Positions 1-12,001 of a stretch of 64,000 bases of DNA are shown here, one piece after another. Below the pieces are notes generated by a model. That model saw nothing but the letters and a program-made list of their open reading frames with translations. It searched no databases and was not told where the DNA came from. Every line of letters begins with the position of its first letter. The first letter of the stretch is position 1. The DNA lies in contig CM065311.1 of the NCBI GenBank assembly GCA_033032175.1, positions 365,190 to 429,189 on the forward strand. Reading direction: 5' to 3'. Origin of the DNA: Saturnia japonica (taxonomy: Eukaryota; Arthropoda; Insecta; Lepidoptera; Saturniidae). The position numbers were made by a program, and so were the translations under genes.

Positions 1-579
1 CCATTTGCCTCCCGCACACCCGTCACGTCCACACTCTCTAGCGGCAACCCAAGCCTAGGTCCGTTCCTCGGTGTGAAGCCCTTGGGTCAGGCAGCCGCCC
101 GCGCGATACAAGTGACACTATACGTGCAACACTTAGCTACCCACATACAACATTACACACGTATGAAAACACACACGTGCACACCACACAGGTACATAGG
201 TTCTGTAAGGGACCTTTTTTTTCTTTTTTTGCGCTAGTTAGACTAATGCGCTAGTTAGTGTAGAAAACCCATTCCGATTACTAAATACACATACGCATGG
301 TACCCTCCTTCCTCCCAGGAGGAGGGGAACGTGCATATGAGTATATGTTAGTTAGCTCGAATTTTCTTAAGATTAGGGAATTAGATAGATCGCGACCTTT
401 TCGCATTCGCGACGACCGCCCGAGCCGAGGTTCGGCCACTCTGGCACCCTCGTGCGGGTCGTCACAAACTTTCGCGGCTGAGTGCCCTGAGCGCTCGCCC
501 CCAAGTCCGGTGAAGCTGTAAAAGCCGCAGCGGCTTTGTTTTTGGATAGGGCCCCTAAGGCTAACAGTGTAATCAGTTC
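1..579 (+). repeat. Dispersed repeat family R, long copy A (retroelement-like 3' region)
   Basis: This is a GC-richer block that recurs almost full length in reverse at 30556-31113 and, more diverged, at 40251-40760. Its last ~65 bp (from AAGTCCGGTGAAGC to the CAGTTC at 579) also occurs alone four more times. That core holds a palindrome, AAAGCCGCAGCGGCTTT, and an A-rich run follows it (580-590). No long reading frame is present. The A-rich 3' tail and copies of differing length suggest the 3' untranslated region of a non-LTR retroelement or a SINE-like derivative. The left edge is cut by the window, and the family name is unknown to me. Confidence 0.75.
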
Positions 580-1400
580 AAAAAAATAAACGCTATTTGC
601 AAATGAGCGCCATTGTCGTAATAGAAACGTCAAAGATTGTTGCGACTTTCCGATTGATATTTCTAAACGAAATAATAATACAGTTTAAGCGGGGAAAATG
701 TTGTACTGTTTTCTTGAAAATGTTTTGAAAAACGTTGTATGATACGCGTGCGAGTTGGTTTTTACAAACGAGTAAACGAATATAAGCCCGAGACCAGAGC
801 ACATTACCAAACACTATTATAAATAACTAATAGCATTCCGTCATTTATCCTTTATCTCCAAAATATATATAATGTAATAACGAAGAAAATATACAGAGCA
901 GAAAGGGAAATTGATTTAGAAATAAAAAAATCAATTCAGATATTTTACAAAATATTTCCAGAAACTTCTTTTTATCTCATTTCATATGTAAAACGCATTA
1001 ATAGTTTTTTAATCGTGATAATGCTTAAAGTCTGTCGAATCAAATCCGTTTATTCCTAGTTAATATGCGGATACAAGATATTTGTTATATTTATTTATTT
1101 AATAGGCAGATTTCAATACAACGAGTTTTTATCCGAAAAAAAATGTATAAAAAAAAAACAAATAACATTTGAAAATTCTTTTAAATTGCATTCGAGTCGC
1201 GGTGGCCGAATTTCCGCTGGTTTCGAGCGTCTTCATGTACCAACGACTATTACCTAATCGTTTATATTTTTTGATTTAAATTTAATTAGCAACTCGATCA
1301 GCTGACGATGAAGGATAAACCGACATGATTGAGAAATGTTTAATATATTCAAAACTAGCTTTTGCTTGGAAATTCGTTTTAGTAGTCTTCAAAAGGATAC
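580..1400. other. AT-rich stretch, no gene seen
   Basis: This stretch is AT-rich with only short open frames and no recognisable protein similarity, RNA gene or repeat boundary. Confidence 0.5.
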
Positions 1401-1750
1401 GACGTTATTGCCATTGCTTAATTCTGTTAAAATATCCTATATATGTAAAAAAAGTAGTGCAGTAATTACCGACGTTATTGCCATTGCTTAATTCTGTTAA
1501 AATATCCTATATATGTAAAAAAAGTAGTGCAGTAATTACCGACGTTATTGCCATTGCTTAATTCTGTTAAAATATCCTATATATGTAAAAAAAGTAGTGC
1601 AGTAATTACCGACGTTATTGCCATTGCTTAATTCTGTTAAAATATCCTATATATGTAAAAAAAGTAGTGCAGTAATTACCGACGTTATTGCCATTGCTTA
1701 ATTCTGTTAAAATATCCTATATATGTAAAAAAAGTAGTGCAGTAATTACA
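1401..1750 (+). repeat. Tandem array, 5 x 70 bp
   Basis: Five head-to-tail copies of a 70 bp unit start at 1401, 1471, 1541, 1611 and 1681, each beginning GACGTTATTGCCATTGC. By eye the copies are identical except the final base of the last (A instead of C at 1750). There are no unique spacers, so this is a minisatellite and not a CRISPR array. Such homogeneity implies recent amplification or conversion, or an assembly effect. Confidence 0.95.
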
Positions 1751-2859
1751 AGTCGCTTGAAAACGTATAAATTACACTAAGTTAGTAATTATACAAATCG
1801 TGAGCGATCTCTATAAAATAAAATATTAACTTAAAAATTTCAGAATACTTATAATTTCGACCGTAGACTGTAATGAACTACATGGCTAGAAGAAGAAAAA
1901 ACATTTGATTTGATTTTCGGATGAGAATTCTTGAAACGTGTTAAATTAACATATTTTCATGTGAGAAGTAAAAAAATCGTTTTTTGAGACAACCATACAG
2001 ACAAGGTATAAAAATCGGATAAGTAGCGAGTAGAACTCGCACCCTGAGAGCTCTGACCTGTTTATATTACTTACCGTACATTATTGTACAGTCTTTGAAA
2101 TAAATATTATTTGTATATTATCCTTAAATTCTCCTACGTCTCTCGGTTTACCCATTATCCCAGTCTATCTGCTAGTGCGTTTATAACTCAAAAACCACTT
2201 CACCGATTTCGGTGAATAATTTTTATTTTAGTTTTTTTCCTTCTTAGAAGGTTTTAGGATAAGTTTTGTAACGTTATGTAATACACTCGTTATGTAATTC
2301 GACTGGTACTTTAAAGTGAACTTTACATGCAGACCCTATCAGAATTTCAGCGCTGCAGTGCTTGAGCTTGTAAGCCTTCAACTCAAGCTTAGACAGGGAG
2401 TTATTTGGCCTCATGCAACACTTATTTCCTGCATATATTTCAATTAGTTTTTATATTTGTTATACGTCAAATAAATGTATTCTTCCTCTTTTCTTCCTTT
2501 CTTGTTAACAGCCTCCAGGAAAAAAAAATCTGTACGCACATAGTTGTTTTATATATCCGGCCAGTGAGACGCAATTCGGTATGACTTTTATCGTTCGAAC
2601 TCACTGGGTTTACGAGCAATTAAGCTGTTTTATCGCTTTATCTACTCACCGTCGTGACAACATATACCTTGTTATAAATTTTATTTTAAAATCGATACAA
2701 CTAGAAAAGGTTTTTCGCACATTTTATACACAATTTCACACACGGTCATTTTATTCCAAACTAAGCAAGGCTTGTATTATGGTAACTAAGCGACTAACAT
2801 ACATATATATATTGGATATTCAACACCCAGATATACAACTGACAATTATACTTATCAAA
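1751..2859. other. AT-rich stretch, no gene seen
   Basis: No gene was recognised. An open frame starting at 2581 has no family resemblance and ends inside the tRNA-like relic that follows, so I treat it as chance. Confidence 0.4.
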
Positions 2860-2925
2860 CAAATGTCCTCGCGACCTCTAGGTTCAATAGTAGGGCTTAC
2901 TACCACTGCGCCACGATACCACGAA
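2860..2925 (-). repeat. tRNA-like SINE relic
   Basis: On the minus strand there is an A-box-like TGGCGCAGTGGTAG, followed by GCCCTACTATTGAACC and GAGGTCGCG. This is the head of a tRNA-related lepidopteran repeat. The B-box position is degenerate (GAGGACA in place of the usual GGTTCGA), so it is not a functional tRNA gene. Confidence 0.4.
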
Positions 2926-3033
2926 GCCTATCAACTGTTAACTCTTAGACTGTAACACAAGTCTAACTCTGATTGATCCATCTCGCCCTTATTAATTAAC
3001 CATTGTAATGGTCTCCACAACCTCTTCCTAAAC

Positions 3034-3295
3034 CAGGGATACCCAAAGTGTGCGCCGCGACACCCCGTAGAGTAAGCAGGGGCGCCACAAGGCTCATCCT
3101 AGTTTCCGAGGAATAGAAAACAGAAGCTAGTAGAAACTAAAAAAAAAAAAAATATATGTATCTACTAAGAGCCTTACGATTGTCAGATTTATGTAAAAAG
3201 TTGTTTCTTTTTATGGACGCCACGCCGTAACAAAATACTAAGCTTGGAAGTGGGCTGTGAACATGCTTGCCGTGAGTTTGGGAGCCCCAGCCCCA
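3034..3295. mobile_element. Possible hAT-like MITE
   Basis: The left end CAGGGATACCCAAAGTGTG resembles hAT terminal repeats of the CAGGGGTNCCCAAA type. Near 3276-3295 the inverted counterpart (GTTTGGGAGCCCCAG) occurs, giving imperfect terminal inverted repeats about 260 bp apart. I could not see a matching 8 bp target duplication, so the right boundary is uncertain. It has no coding capacity. Confidence 0.35.
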
Positions 3296-4150
3296 GGCAA
3301 TGTTAATAGAATACTGTATAGCAGTATATCAAAAAAGATTCGGGTTAAATAAACCCACATCGAAGAGAAAGGCAGAATGCTTGAGACACACCTCAAGCGA
3401 TTAACGAAATGTTATGCATAGACCAAGACAAATGACAAATTCCGGTCGCGGTTTCGCTCACATGGCTGCATAGTTTATAAGATTTGTAAAGCTTTTATTT
3501 TATTGGAGGCGAACTTATGCGTTGTTATATATATTGTTCATATTACATATATATAAATCAAAGAATTGTAAAGTGTACCACCTTGTTGTTGTAGTAAAAC
3601 AAAGCCGCCGACGAAAAGTTTGAATTCAATAAAGTACATTTCTTTGTGTACCGTAATGACGGTTGTACTTTTATATTTAGTGATAAAATCACCATGCAGC
3701 TGTAGAGACTCGCTCCAGGACGAAGCATACTGAATAATTTTTACCCGAACAATATTATTTCTCATACAATCTTTAATTTTTGAAGTTATGGCTGAATATC
3801 CATAAAAAAAAATACATTCGAATTGAGTAACCTTAGTCCTTCTTTAATTCTGTTAAAAATTAAACAAAAAATCCGACTGCAACAAAAAACTTCAATAAAA
3901 AAATATTCTATTTTTACTTTTTATTCGATTCCCAGACGACGTACTTAAGTATATTATATAGCCTATTGTCACTCCCACAATTAAGAAGAATCTCACGATA
4001 CCTCGTGTGCTAAAATCCTTCAAGCCGTTTAAGCTACGCCAAAGAAATAGACATACCATAGATTTAATATAATAATATACTACATCTACGAGACATACAT
4101 ACGCTCGAAAAACATAAGCGTCCTTTTTCGCAGTCCGGTAAAAAGTATTA
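3296..4150 (+). repeat. Fragments of two dispersed repeat families (P at about 3765-3845, Q at about 3920-4150)
   Basis: About 3765-3845 (GAAGTTATGGCTGAATATCC, then ATACATTCGAATTGAG) matches 55360-55425 and, in reverse, 7640-7740. About 3920-4150 carries the Q signature, GCTCGAAAAACATAAGCGTC and a Q end resembling TTTTCGCAGTCCGGTAAAA, which recurs at 14948-14990, 46080-46125 and 53590-53735. These are non-coding relics whose superfamily I cannot assign. Confidence 0.5.
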
Positions 4151-5469
4151 CAACTAAATTTCAAATACAAAAATGTAATCAAAAAAACATTATTCCTAGA
4201 AACTTCCCTGCTTCCTTTTATCCATCGAGGGGTAAAATTTTGAGAAATGCTTCTTTAAACGAAATCTGCCATATACAGTACCATTTCAAATTTATTCTGA
4301 GCAATAATATATTAATCTAATATTTAGTAATAGCATACAATGTTTACTTGAAATATTATTTACTTTATCTACCTAGTAAAGGAGACGATGAACAGATACA
4401 CAAGGCTGTGGCTTTAAAGATTCAACTCTATGTAGGTTACTAGAATTCGATCTGTAATATAGACACAGGCCAAGGTCTATCGGGGAGGGCGAGCGGGGCA
4501 AATATTTACAGTCAATGGGACGGCTGGGCGTCGAAATACAAAGAACAAACTCGAACAAGCTTCATTTACGGTTGCTTTTCGTGTAAAAAAAAAGACATTT
4601 ATTGATCCATCCAGCTGGATTTGAACCTGTGTTAGAAATGTAAACTGAGGAATCGAGACAAGTGACAAAATGAAAGTGCATACGTTTAGTAAGTACTTAA
4701 TTACGGCATGTGTACAAACTATTAGCAAGACGAAGCGAGAAACAATTCAAACAAAAGCTAAAGGTTTCACATTGGTTATTGGTAATTAAGATTGTAGTAG
4801 ATTGGCTATAATTATAATTCTCCTATATTAACGAAAGATCCTCATTCGTTCAATTATTTATTTATAATATAAACACCAACAAGACTTAAATTCTCACAAA
4901 TTATAAGATTATTGTCAAAAAAATAAGACTAGAAGTTTATGACATGACCACACACGAAGAACAGTTCAAATTATTAATTAAAAAAGAGCACGAATTAATT
5001 TGGAAATGAATAAAGAGAAAACAAATGAAACCACAACTAATTAAAATATCAATATATTCTACCAACAGAAACAAATGGACTTATATTTTTCAAATCTATT
5101 CGCGAATATGTCTACATCTGAGTTTTTAGATTCATCATTATAACGTGATACAATCTGATTTAACGGAGAGAAAATAAAATAAGCAAAAAGTAGATAAGCC
5201 CTCATTCAGCCGCAACCAACTCAAGTCATACTCTATTCAATTATAATTTTGCATTATAATTTATTAGAAGAATTTCAATTGCAAAAAAAAAAACGAATAC
5301 TAGTTCTTTTTTCAAAGTTACCTAATAATTAGGTGAATATTGAAATAATTTCGATACATTTTCAAATCACACAAAAGTCAACATTTAAACTGAAAATTTA
5401 AAAAGTTGGATGTTATGATTATGAAACGCGTTAGACCAAAATAATATTAATACAATTTAAACAATGTTA
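4151..5469. other. AT-rich stretch, no gene seen
   Basis: Only short open frames and A/T-rich sequence are present. I found no exon with recognisable protein similarity on either strand. Confidence 0.45.
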
Positions 5470-5520
5470 AGCTCGTCAATGTAAAAACTAAATGTGCAAT
5501 AAAGTATTCATTCATTCATA
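5470..5520 (+). repeat. Non-LTR retroelement 3' terminus with microsatellite tail
   Basis: The string GTGCAATAAAGTATTCATTC ends in (CATT)n, as in 3' ends of many lepidopteran non-LTR elements. The inverted GTGCAATAAAG at about 20672 is the 3' end of the nested element described there. Only the terminus is present here. Confidence 0.4.
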
Positions 5521-6210
5521 AGTCGGGACAAGATACAATTTTTTGTATTTTTTTGTTACACCTGATCCTAACAATTAGTTATATTTATAAAACAATAAGA
5601 GGTTTGCCGTTGTGCACGCATCATACAAAAATTACTGGATAGATATTGTTTTTTTTTTTGTTTTACTCCTTAGATACTTATTTATTTGGGCCGCCAGTGG
5701 TCAGTGCATTAAACACAATTACAAAAAAAAACACAGTTTCAAGAATTGAATGAACTAGGTATTTTAAGGCAATCACAACATGCACTAGTAGACGTGAATA
5801 TTTGAAACAATACAAAAATTTAACAAATTTCAGATAACGCAGTATTATTACAGATTATCATTAATTGAACAAGGTAAATCTATTTGAAACCAAAATAAAA
5901 AAGGGAAAAAAAATAAAAAAAAAATTTAAGCAAAACAAAATTATTAGTAATAGTAGTCAAATTAACTACGTTAACAAAATAATAACAAATTTAAAAGGTG
6001 TAAAAATCGTCAATGTCAAATGTATATTAAAATAAATGTCAAAGAAAAGAATATAAATCATTAATGTCACAAAAATAAATAATCAAAAATACTACTAATA
6101 AATAACTCGCCATTTATAAATCCACAAGATCAAAATTTGCATGTCCTTTGTTATCTCTCAACAGCCCTACTATGTTACTCTTGAACACCGAATGACAATC
6201 CATAAATATA
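5521..6210 (-). other. AT-rich; probable 3' untranslated part of the adjacent reverse-transcriptase relic
   Basis: No coding exon was seen. The stretch lies directly downstream (minus strand) of the RT relic ending at 6211, so part of it is probably that element's 3' untranslated region; its boundary is not clear. Confidence 0.3.
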
Positions 6211-6425
6211 TCAATCAACATTGTCCCCAAGCGCATTGTAAGATCTACACACCCTGCTTATGGCGGATTGATATGTAAGATTACTCCTGGCGAAAGGTAT
6301 CTGCAGCAAAGCGCTGAGATATCTGTGAGGGACTCTAAAAATAAACTTCTCCATTAACTGAGGACTATCGATAATGCCATAGAGAACTTTGTACAGGAAG
6401 CCTAAATCTAGAACCCGCCTGCGGA
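6211..6425 (-). mobile_element. Non-LTR retrotransposon relic, C-terminal end of reverse-transcriptase ORF
   Basis: The minus-strand frame ending at the TGA at 6211-6213 reads RRRVLDLGFLYKVLYG, then IIDSPQLMEKFIFRVP, and later SRVCRSYNALGDNVD. This pattern (RR..DL.FLYK...G.IDSP.L...I.FRVP, ending near R.YN.L.D) is the conserved C-terminal region of Jockey/CR1/R1-type retroelement polyproteins. Catalytic domains are missing, so it is 5'-truncated. Clade assignment is tentative. Confidence 0.65.
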
Positions 6426-6850
6426 GTTCTAGGAGTCTATGTAAAAGTAATTTAAACTATCATTACAATGATAGTTGCGATTACTACGATGGGAGTGGTA
6501 TGTACTCTCTCGATGCGGAGTTGAACTTTTTAACTTTGAACTTTCATACTTGGTGCTTATCAAAAAAAAAACACGTTATCTTCATTCCATATAAGTTATT
6601 AAAGTTTTAAGAAACTACGATTCTTCTGCGGTCCACGCGAACGAAGCCGCGGAACCAAGGTTCGTAAATGTATATAATAAATCCTGTTGGGAGCCAAAAT
6701 ATAGAAAAATAAAAATGTATAAGTTACTTGTGTTTTTATAATATTTTATTCGAAATCAAAAATAAAGGCCTTCACTTAAAAAGAGAAGGTAAATGCAATA
6801 TTATTATATTAATTTTTTTTGGCTATTCTCCTTTCACTGGTACACAGATA
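6426..6850. other. Non-coding; Helitron-like scrap
   Basis: About 6630-6660 reads GTCCACGCGAACGAAGCCGC, similar to the 3' ends of Helitron-like repeats at 8100-8142 and 45180-45217. Nothing else was recognised. Confidence 0.3.
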
Positions 6851-7454
6851 CATCCCAGAGTTTCTTTTACAGCTGCAAGTAGCACCCAAACGTCAAACAA
6901 TTCTTACAATAGTAAGTTTTTAGAATTATGATAATAATACTTTTATTTTGAGTAGGTATATTAAATAAGTATATTTTTGTTAATTATTAATTACATAAAA
7001 ACATCCCCGAGTTTCTTTTACAGCTGCAAGTAGCACCCAAACGTCAAACAATTCTTACAATAGTAAGTTTTTAGAATTATGATAATAATACTTTTATTTT
7101 GAGTAGGTATATTAAATAAGTATATTTTTGTTAATTATTAATTACATAAAAACATCCCCGAGTTTCTTTTACAGCTGCAAGTAGCACCCAAACGTCAAAC
7201 AATTCTTACAATAGTAAGTTTTTAGAATTATGATAATAATACTTTTATTTTGAGTAGGTATATTAAATAAGTATATTTTTGTTAATTATTAATTACATAA
7301 AAACATCCCCGAGTTTCTTTTACAGCTGCAAGTAGCACCCAAACGTCAAACAATTCTTACAATAGTAAGTTTTTAGAATTATGATAATAATACTTTTATT
7401 TTGAGTAGGTATATTAAATAAGTATATTTTTGTTAATTATTAATTACATAAAAA
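6851..7454 (+). repeat. Tandem array, 4 x 151 bp
   Basis: Four head-to-tail copies of a 151 bp unit start at 6851, 7002, 7153 and 7304. Each unit has a GC-richer start (CATCCCCGAGTTTCTTTTAC) and an AT-rich second half. The first copy reads CATCCCAGAG in place of CATCCCCGAG; the others look identical. It has no spacers and no coding potential that persists across copies. Confidence 0.95.
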
Positions 7455-7604
7455 ATAAAACATGTTATGTACTTTCTAAAAAATACTTATTCGAAAACTG
7501 CAATTATTAAAACGGTATCAATCATTCATCGAAAAAACGATGTAGTTACGAAATAATTATTCATGTATCTATTTCTTTTTTTTTCAAAATATTTATTTGT
7601 AATT

Positions 7605-7870
7605 CGAACTCACCTTTACAATTTTTACTATTTATTTTTAACCAACGTCAAAAATTCGAATGGATAATTTTTTTTATTAATGTTCAGTCATAACTTCTTT
7701 GTTTATGAGCCGATAAAGATGATTATTTTTTCGTTGGAAAGGTGATACCTAAAGTGTGAATCCATATTAATTTCATAGGCATTGATTGGGACCTTCGAAT
7801 TTGAAGATACACTAGGGAACTCCTCAAAATCATTGAAGTCTGGTTTCTTTTCTATTAAAAATTGTCTTGT
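7605..7870 (-). repeat. Dispersed repeat family P, reverse copy
   Basis: The reverse complement matches 55225-55435 over features such as ATCATCTNNATCGG, GAAGTTATGNCTGAACAT and ATTCGAATT, and in the same orientation it matches 35876-36030. It is non-coding. Confidence 0.55.
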
Positions 7871-8142
7871 ATAAGTAAAAATAAAAAAAAGACTGGTCAT
7901 GGTGAATAAATTCGAGCGCTTAAATGGCTTATGCTGAGTAAACCATAAGAGATATAGCAAATTAATGAACTACATAATCATAGGCATTAAAAAGACCTAC
8001 AAAAAGTCCGGGTGAGTATACATCTATCTTTTAAGGAACACCCACAATAAGCATTTTTGTCTTTAAAATAGCCGGGAGCGGGGGAGCAAGATTCGCGCGA
8101 GCATTTTGTAGTCCAAGTGAGCGAAGCCACGGGCACAGCTAG
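7871..8142 (+). mobile_element. Helitron-like element, 3' part (family H1)
   Basis: This part ends GCGAAGCCACGGGCACAG then CTAG at 8139-8142 followed by T, the A|...CTAG|T arrangement typical of Helitrons. The upstream text (ACTGGTCATGGTGAATAAAT, GCTGAGTAAACCATAAGA) matches 41830-41890 and, in reverse, 15690-15770. It is non-autonomous; no Rep/helicase coding was seen. Confidence 0.5.
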
Positions 8143-10164
8143 TCATAAATAAATAAAGTGGAATAGTATCGAAAAACATAACATATAATTGATAAAATTC
8201 CAGGTGATTGAAAATAATTTGATTATTATTTTAATTGGCAGTTAAATAGACACCTTTAATGCACTAATTGTGCTATAAACGTGATATTAAAGATTATCGG
8301 AAACATTGAAAAAGGCATACATCACTGCCTTATCAAACGTTTTTCACCCCAGTGCTGCAGCGTCAAAGATCAATGACCGATGTTTGCTTAGATATATGAT
8401 ATAATTCCACGAAACGTATATCACGTTAATCTACCTTTATAAAAAAGGAAAGGATCAGTAACTCGTCTACGGAATAGGTACCTTGTGAAGTACACATATG
8501 TATATTGTGTATAAAAAAAACTTAAAAACTTGGTGACGTGTGGGGAATAAAACATGTTGAGTCTGATTGACTCGTTCCTATTGGTGCCGAATCAATTAAT
8601 TATAATTAGAAATTGTACTGACAATTAATCATAACTTAATTACCTATAATTGCACATTTTAAGATTTTTATATAGGTATCTAAGATTGACTATAGTTGTT
8701 GAAAATTGTCAATGAAGGTAATGAACTGTGGGTGTACACTTACTACATCTCTGCCTAACTCTTCGGGGATACAGGCGTGATAGTACGTTATGTTTGTAAC
8801 AGTTCAAAAATAAGAACAGCTACTGAGAGATCGGCTATCAATCGACATTCATCTTTGTGATACCAGCCCGCATGAATATCTCTTTACGTTACGCTTGAAT
8901 AAGCCGATTTCATAAGAATAACAGAAAACACTGAAAGGGAAACTGTTCTACAACTTCACACTACGGCAACGATAAGACAGTGCGAAAATATTGTTTAGTA
9001 CAAAGATGAAGATTACCCTAAAACTATGGCTCCGAATTCCAGCGCGTGACTCTCTGTCATGGATGAGAGAAGTTTAGAATACCTCTGAAGAACATTCACC
9101 TTGACACAGAGCAGACAGTAGATTCCTGCGCAGCTGAAGTGGCTCGATTTACATAGTAAGTCTGCAGCCCGTCTTGGTAAGCTGTCCGGGATATCGAGAA
9201 GGTACTTTGCGGATCGAGAAGTGCTAACAGTATGCCTATACATAAGGACAATCTTAAAGAACTAGTAACAATTGGAATCCAGTTCCTATACCATGGGTTT
9301 CGATTAATTATAAATAAATATTACCATACGATTCCATTATTAACCATTTGTATTAACTTCTTTCAGTTCAATCGTCGTTGATACATTATTTTATAGAAAC
9401 GGGGCTAGCCAATAGTCCATAGGAGTGACCTCACCGTGAAATACCTTTAAGAAAATCTTTAAACTGAAAATTAAAAGCGAACTTTGGTAATAATTTTGGT
9501 ACTTCTGAAGTTCTGACTGCACTCTGCAAGTTACTTGGCAAATTCCAACACTTTCTTCTATCCGTATTAACGAAATCTTGATCTTATTTGAACTATTATC
9601 ATCCGTGTATTATCTCCCGCCTACCTTTGGTGCCAGCATAATAATTATTAGATACGTAGTTCTTTGGGTGCAATAAATAAATCCATCAATCTTATCAACG
9701 TGGATAATAATTTAATCGCTTTTTAATGCATCCTCAATATGATACTATAATGTACTACTTAGCATGGGCAAACTATGAGAAACCAAATAATGACAATTTT
9801 TTTTTATTTATTCATCATATCTGTTAATAAGTACTTTGCAACATGTGAATTGATATTTGGCTCAGTATGGATCTGAGTGATAGGCAACGAAAGAGACGAA
9901 TGAAATAAGATCACATGTGTCAGAGATGCGAATGTAAGATGTAATGTATGGTGTAATTACAATGAATAAGTACATCAGAACAAGTATGAAAATAGCACCA
10001 GTGATAGAGAAGTTGAGGGGTAACAGGTCAGAGAAATATGAAGATTGTTAAATATTATGACAATGGGCGGATATAGGAGTAGAGAAAGACGGAAGAATGA
10101 AGCTAGATATGCGTACATAAGAGACAGGACAGTAGAAGAGAAAAACAAGTTGAGCCGACCGTAC
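8143..10164. other. Non-coding stretch with a SINE tail fragment
   Basis: About 8728-8795 (GTGGGTGTACAC, then CTTCGGGGATACAGGCGTGA) matches the tail of the tRNA-derived SINE at 45555-45806. A GC-richer block at about 8990-9245 contains a 76-codon open frame but no similarity I recognise. No exon of Rab6 was found here. Confidence 0.4.
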
Positions 10165-10445
10165 TTACGAGGGGCGTTAAATTTATTCTCGGTATCAGTA
10201 TGATACACAACTCGAATGGAATAAATAATTTTTTATTTTTCAAAGTAATCCCCCATAATAGCAATACATCTATTACATCTTGAAATTAACTTTTCAAAAA
10301 ATAAACTTAACAGAAAAATGTACATTTATTGCCGCCTTGAGCTTTTCATCGTCCAAAAATCGCTTCCCACGAAGGTATTTTTTTAAATTTGGGAATAAAT
10401 AATAATCACTAGGAGCCAGGTCCGGACTATATATAGGCTGGTGCT
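10165..10445 (-). mobile_element. mariner transposase C-terminal relic
   Basis: The minus strand (about 10300-10440) reads PDLAPSDYYLFPNLKKYLRG, then KRFLDDEKLKAA. This is the classic mariner/Tc1 block holding the third catalytic aspartate (SD in APSDYYLF). A premature TGA follows INVHFSVKFIF, and the expected RCNRCIAIMG continues only in another frame. The end near 10165 (ACGAGGGGCGTT) resembles a mariner terminal repeat. The N-terminal two thirds are absent, so it is a dead fragment. Confidence 0.85.
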
Positions 10446-10599
10446 TTATTCACAGCGCGGTGTTCAATTTTCTTTAACATTATCGCGTCAGTAATTTTGA
10501 TCGTCTTTCACTGAGGATTATTAGAGAACTAATAATAAATAATAAAGTGAAATTTTCTATTTATATCATCAATTAGTGTATCTATCTACCTAGTGTGTA

Positions 10600-10784
10600 G
10601 CTACCAGTGAAAGTCCCATCAAAATCGGTCCAACCGTTTCTGAGATTACCCGAAACAAACAGGCAGATAGACAAGAAACAAAAAAATGGGTTTTTGTTAT
10701 AGTTGTCGTGTATACACTTTCTTATGCATTTAGTAAAAAAGCTGTTTACAAACAGACACTTCAATTGTATTAATTGTATATAGA
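10600..10784 (-). mobile_element. Helitron-like element, 5' part (family H1)
   Basis: The minus strand begins TCTATATACAATTA, then AATTGAAGTGTCTGTTTGT and an ACGGTTGGACCGATTTTGAT block. The same text occurs at 41572-41760, 44885-45080 and, in reverse, 15840-16034. It is non-coding. Confidence 0.5.
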
Positions 10785-11280
10785 TTATGAGAAACGAGAC
10801 TACGCCTATAAAAGTATTTAATAGGAGTTCAACATAATCGCATGGCGAGGCTAACAATGCAATTCATTATTATTGTTAATGCACGCGTCAAATTATAAGC
10901 CAAAGATTTTTTTGACTTGTTTTTCACCGATGTGTAGGAAAAGCGAATAGCGTCAAGAGACATACGGTAAACTTCGTATAATCAGATTGTATTTCAGCGG
11001 CCGACACCAGCGTGGCTAGATCAGCAAGAATGTGCGGAACAAACTTGGATATCAACCTTCGACACGTCGCTGCAAGGCCGCTGGCATACTTTCAGCAGTC
11101 TAACATCCTACATTACAAAAAATGCAATTTATTTGCAAATAATAACGTGGAAGCAACACTTGCCGTCCGTAATATCCATTCGGGTATAATTTTTTGAAAG
11201 CTAGTCATATAATAATTATTTACATTTAATATACTATCTCTCAATTTCGTAACACAGAGTATGTTAAAAAGCAATGTGCG
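10785..11280. other. No gene seen
   Basis: A mixed-composition stretch without recognisable exon or repeat boundary. Confidence 0.4.
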
Positions 11281-11520
11281 CTACTGAGTATAGTAATACA
11301 CTGGTATTCGAATCCCAAAACTTTCAGTGAAAGCAAACAACACGATGGAACCATAGCATGGCGTGGGCGGTAAAACATTTTCTAACACCCGCCTAGCTGT
11401 CTTTGAAAATCTGCCGCCAAGCACCTATAGGTGTGTTTCGACAGCTGAACTTGAGAGGTAGGCCTCCCACTACGGTTATCGTATTACCATCTTGGGCCAC
11501 ATCATCACTTAACATCAGAT
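11281..11520 (+). repeat. Dispersed repeat family S
   Basis: The sequence holds ...TATAGGTGTGTTTCGACAGC..., then ACCATCTTGGGCCACATCAT and CACTTAACATCAGATGA. Related copies lie at 12880-13060, 53095-53260 and 54485-54620 and, in reverse, at 41215-41515. It looks like a SINE-like or retroelement 3' relic and is non-coding. Confidence 0.5.
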
Positions 11521-12001
11521 GAAATTGTGATCAAACGCTTGAATAAAAAAAGTTTAAGATTTGACTTGTATCCTTACATCCTGCGTTTGTTATCTCATTT
11601 CAGTGGACCATTGATTGCTAAATTTGTTTTATCTGTCTTCTTCTGTCTCATCTATGTTCTTCTCTTAAATGTAATTTCTTTTGTAATGATCTCCGATCTC
11701 GTCATGTTACTAACTAAATCTTGAATGACGTACGAGACTCGTAGCAGTTTTTTTCAGTATCATGAAATCGCTAACTAACGGTTTGCAAATTGCGACTCGT
11801 CCGTATGTCTAGACACTCTACACTACAGATCGGTTCACTTCATTATCATTACGCTATTACGCAACCGGAGTAGTTCCGTCATCGATTCTTTTCAATTCCT
11901 TGCCGTTTGAAACCGTTTATGAAATTCAATAACAAAAACACTAACCACTAGCGGACGACGTTTTAGTTTGTTTAAAGTTTGGAAAATAGAATTATTTTTA
12001 A
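11521..12001. other. No gene seen
   Basis: A short open frame at 11527-11724 has no family resemblance. Nothing else was recognised. Confidence 0.35.

Noticed and set aside
1401..1750. Regular repeats that could suggest a CRISPR array
   Set aside because: The 70 bp units are directly contiguous with no unique spacers, and the genome is eukaryotic.
2581..2955. 124-codon open frame on the plus strand
   Set aside because: No recognisable domain, repetitive AT-rich composition, and it runs into a tRNA-like repeat on the other strand; probably chance.
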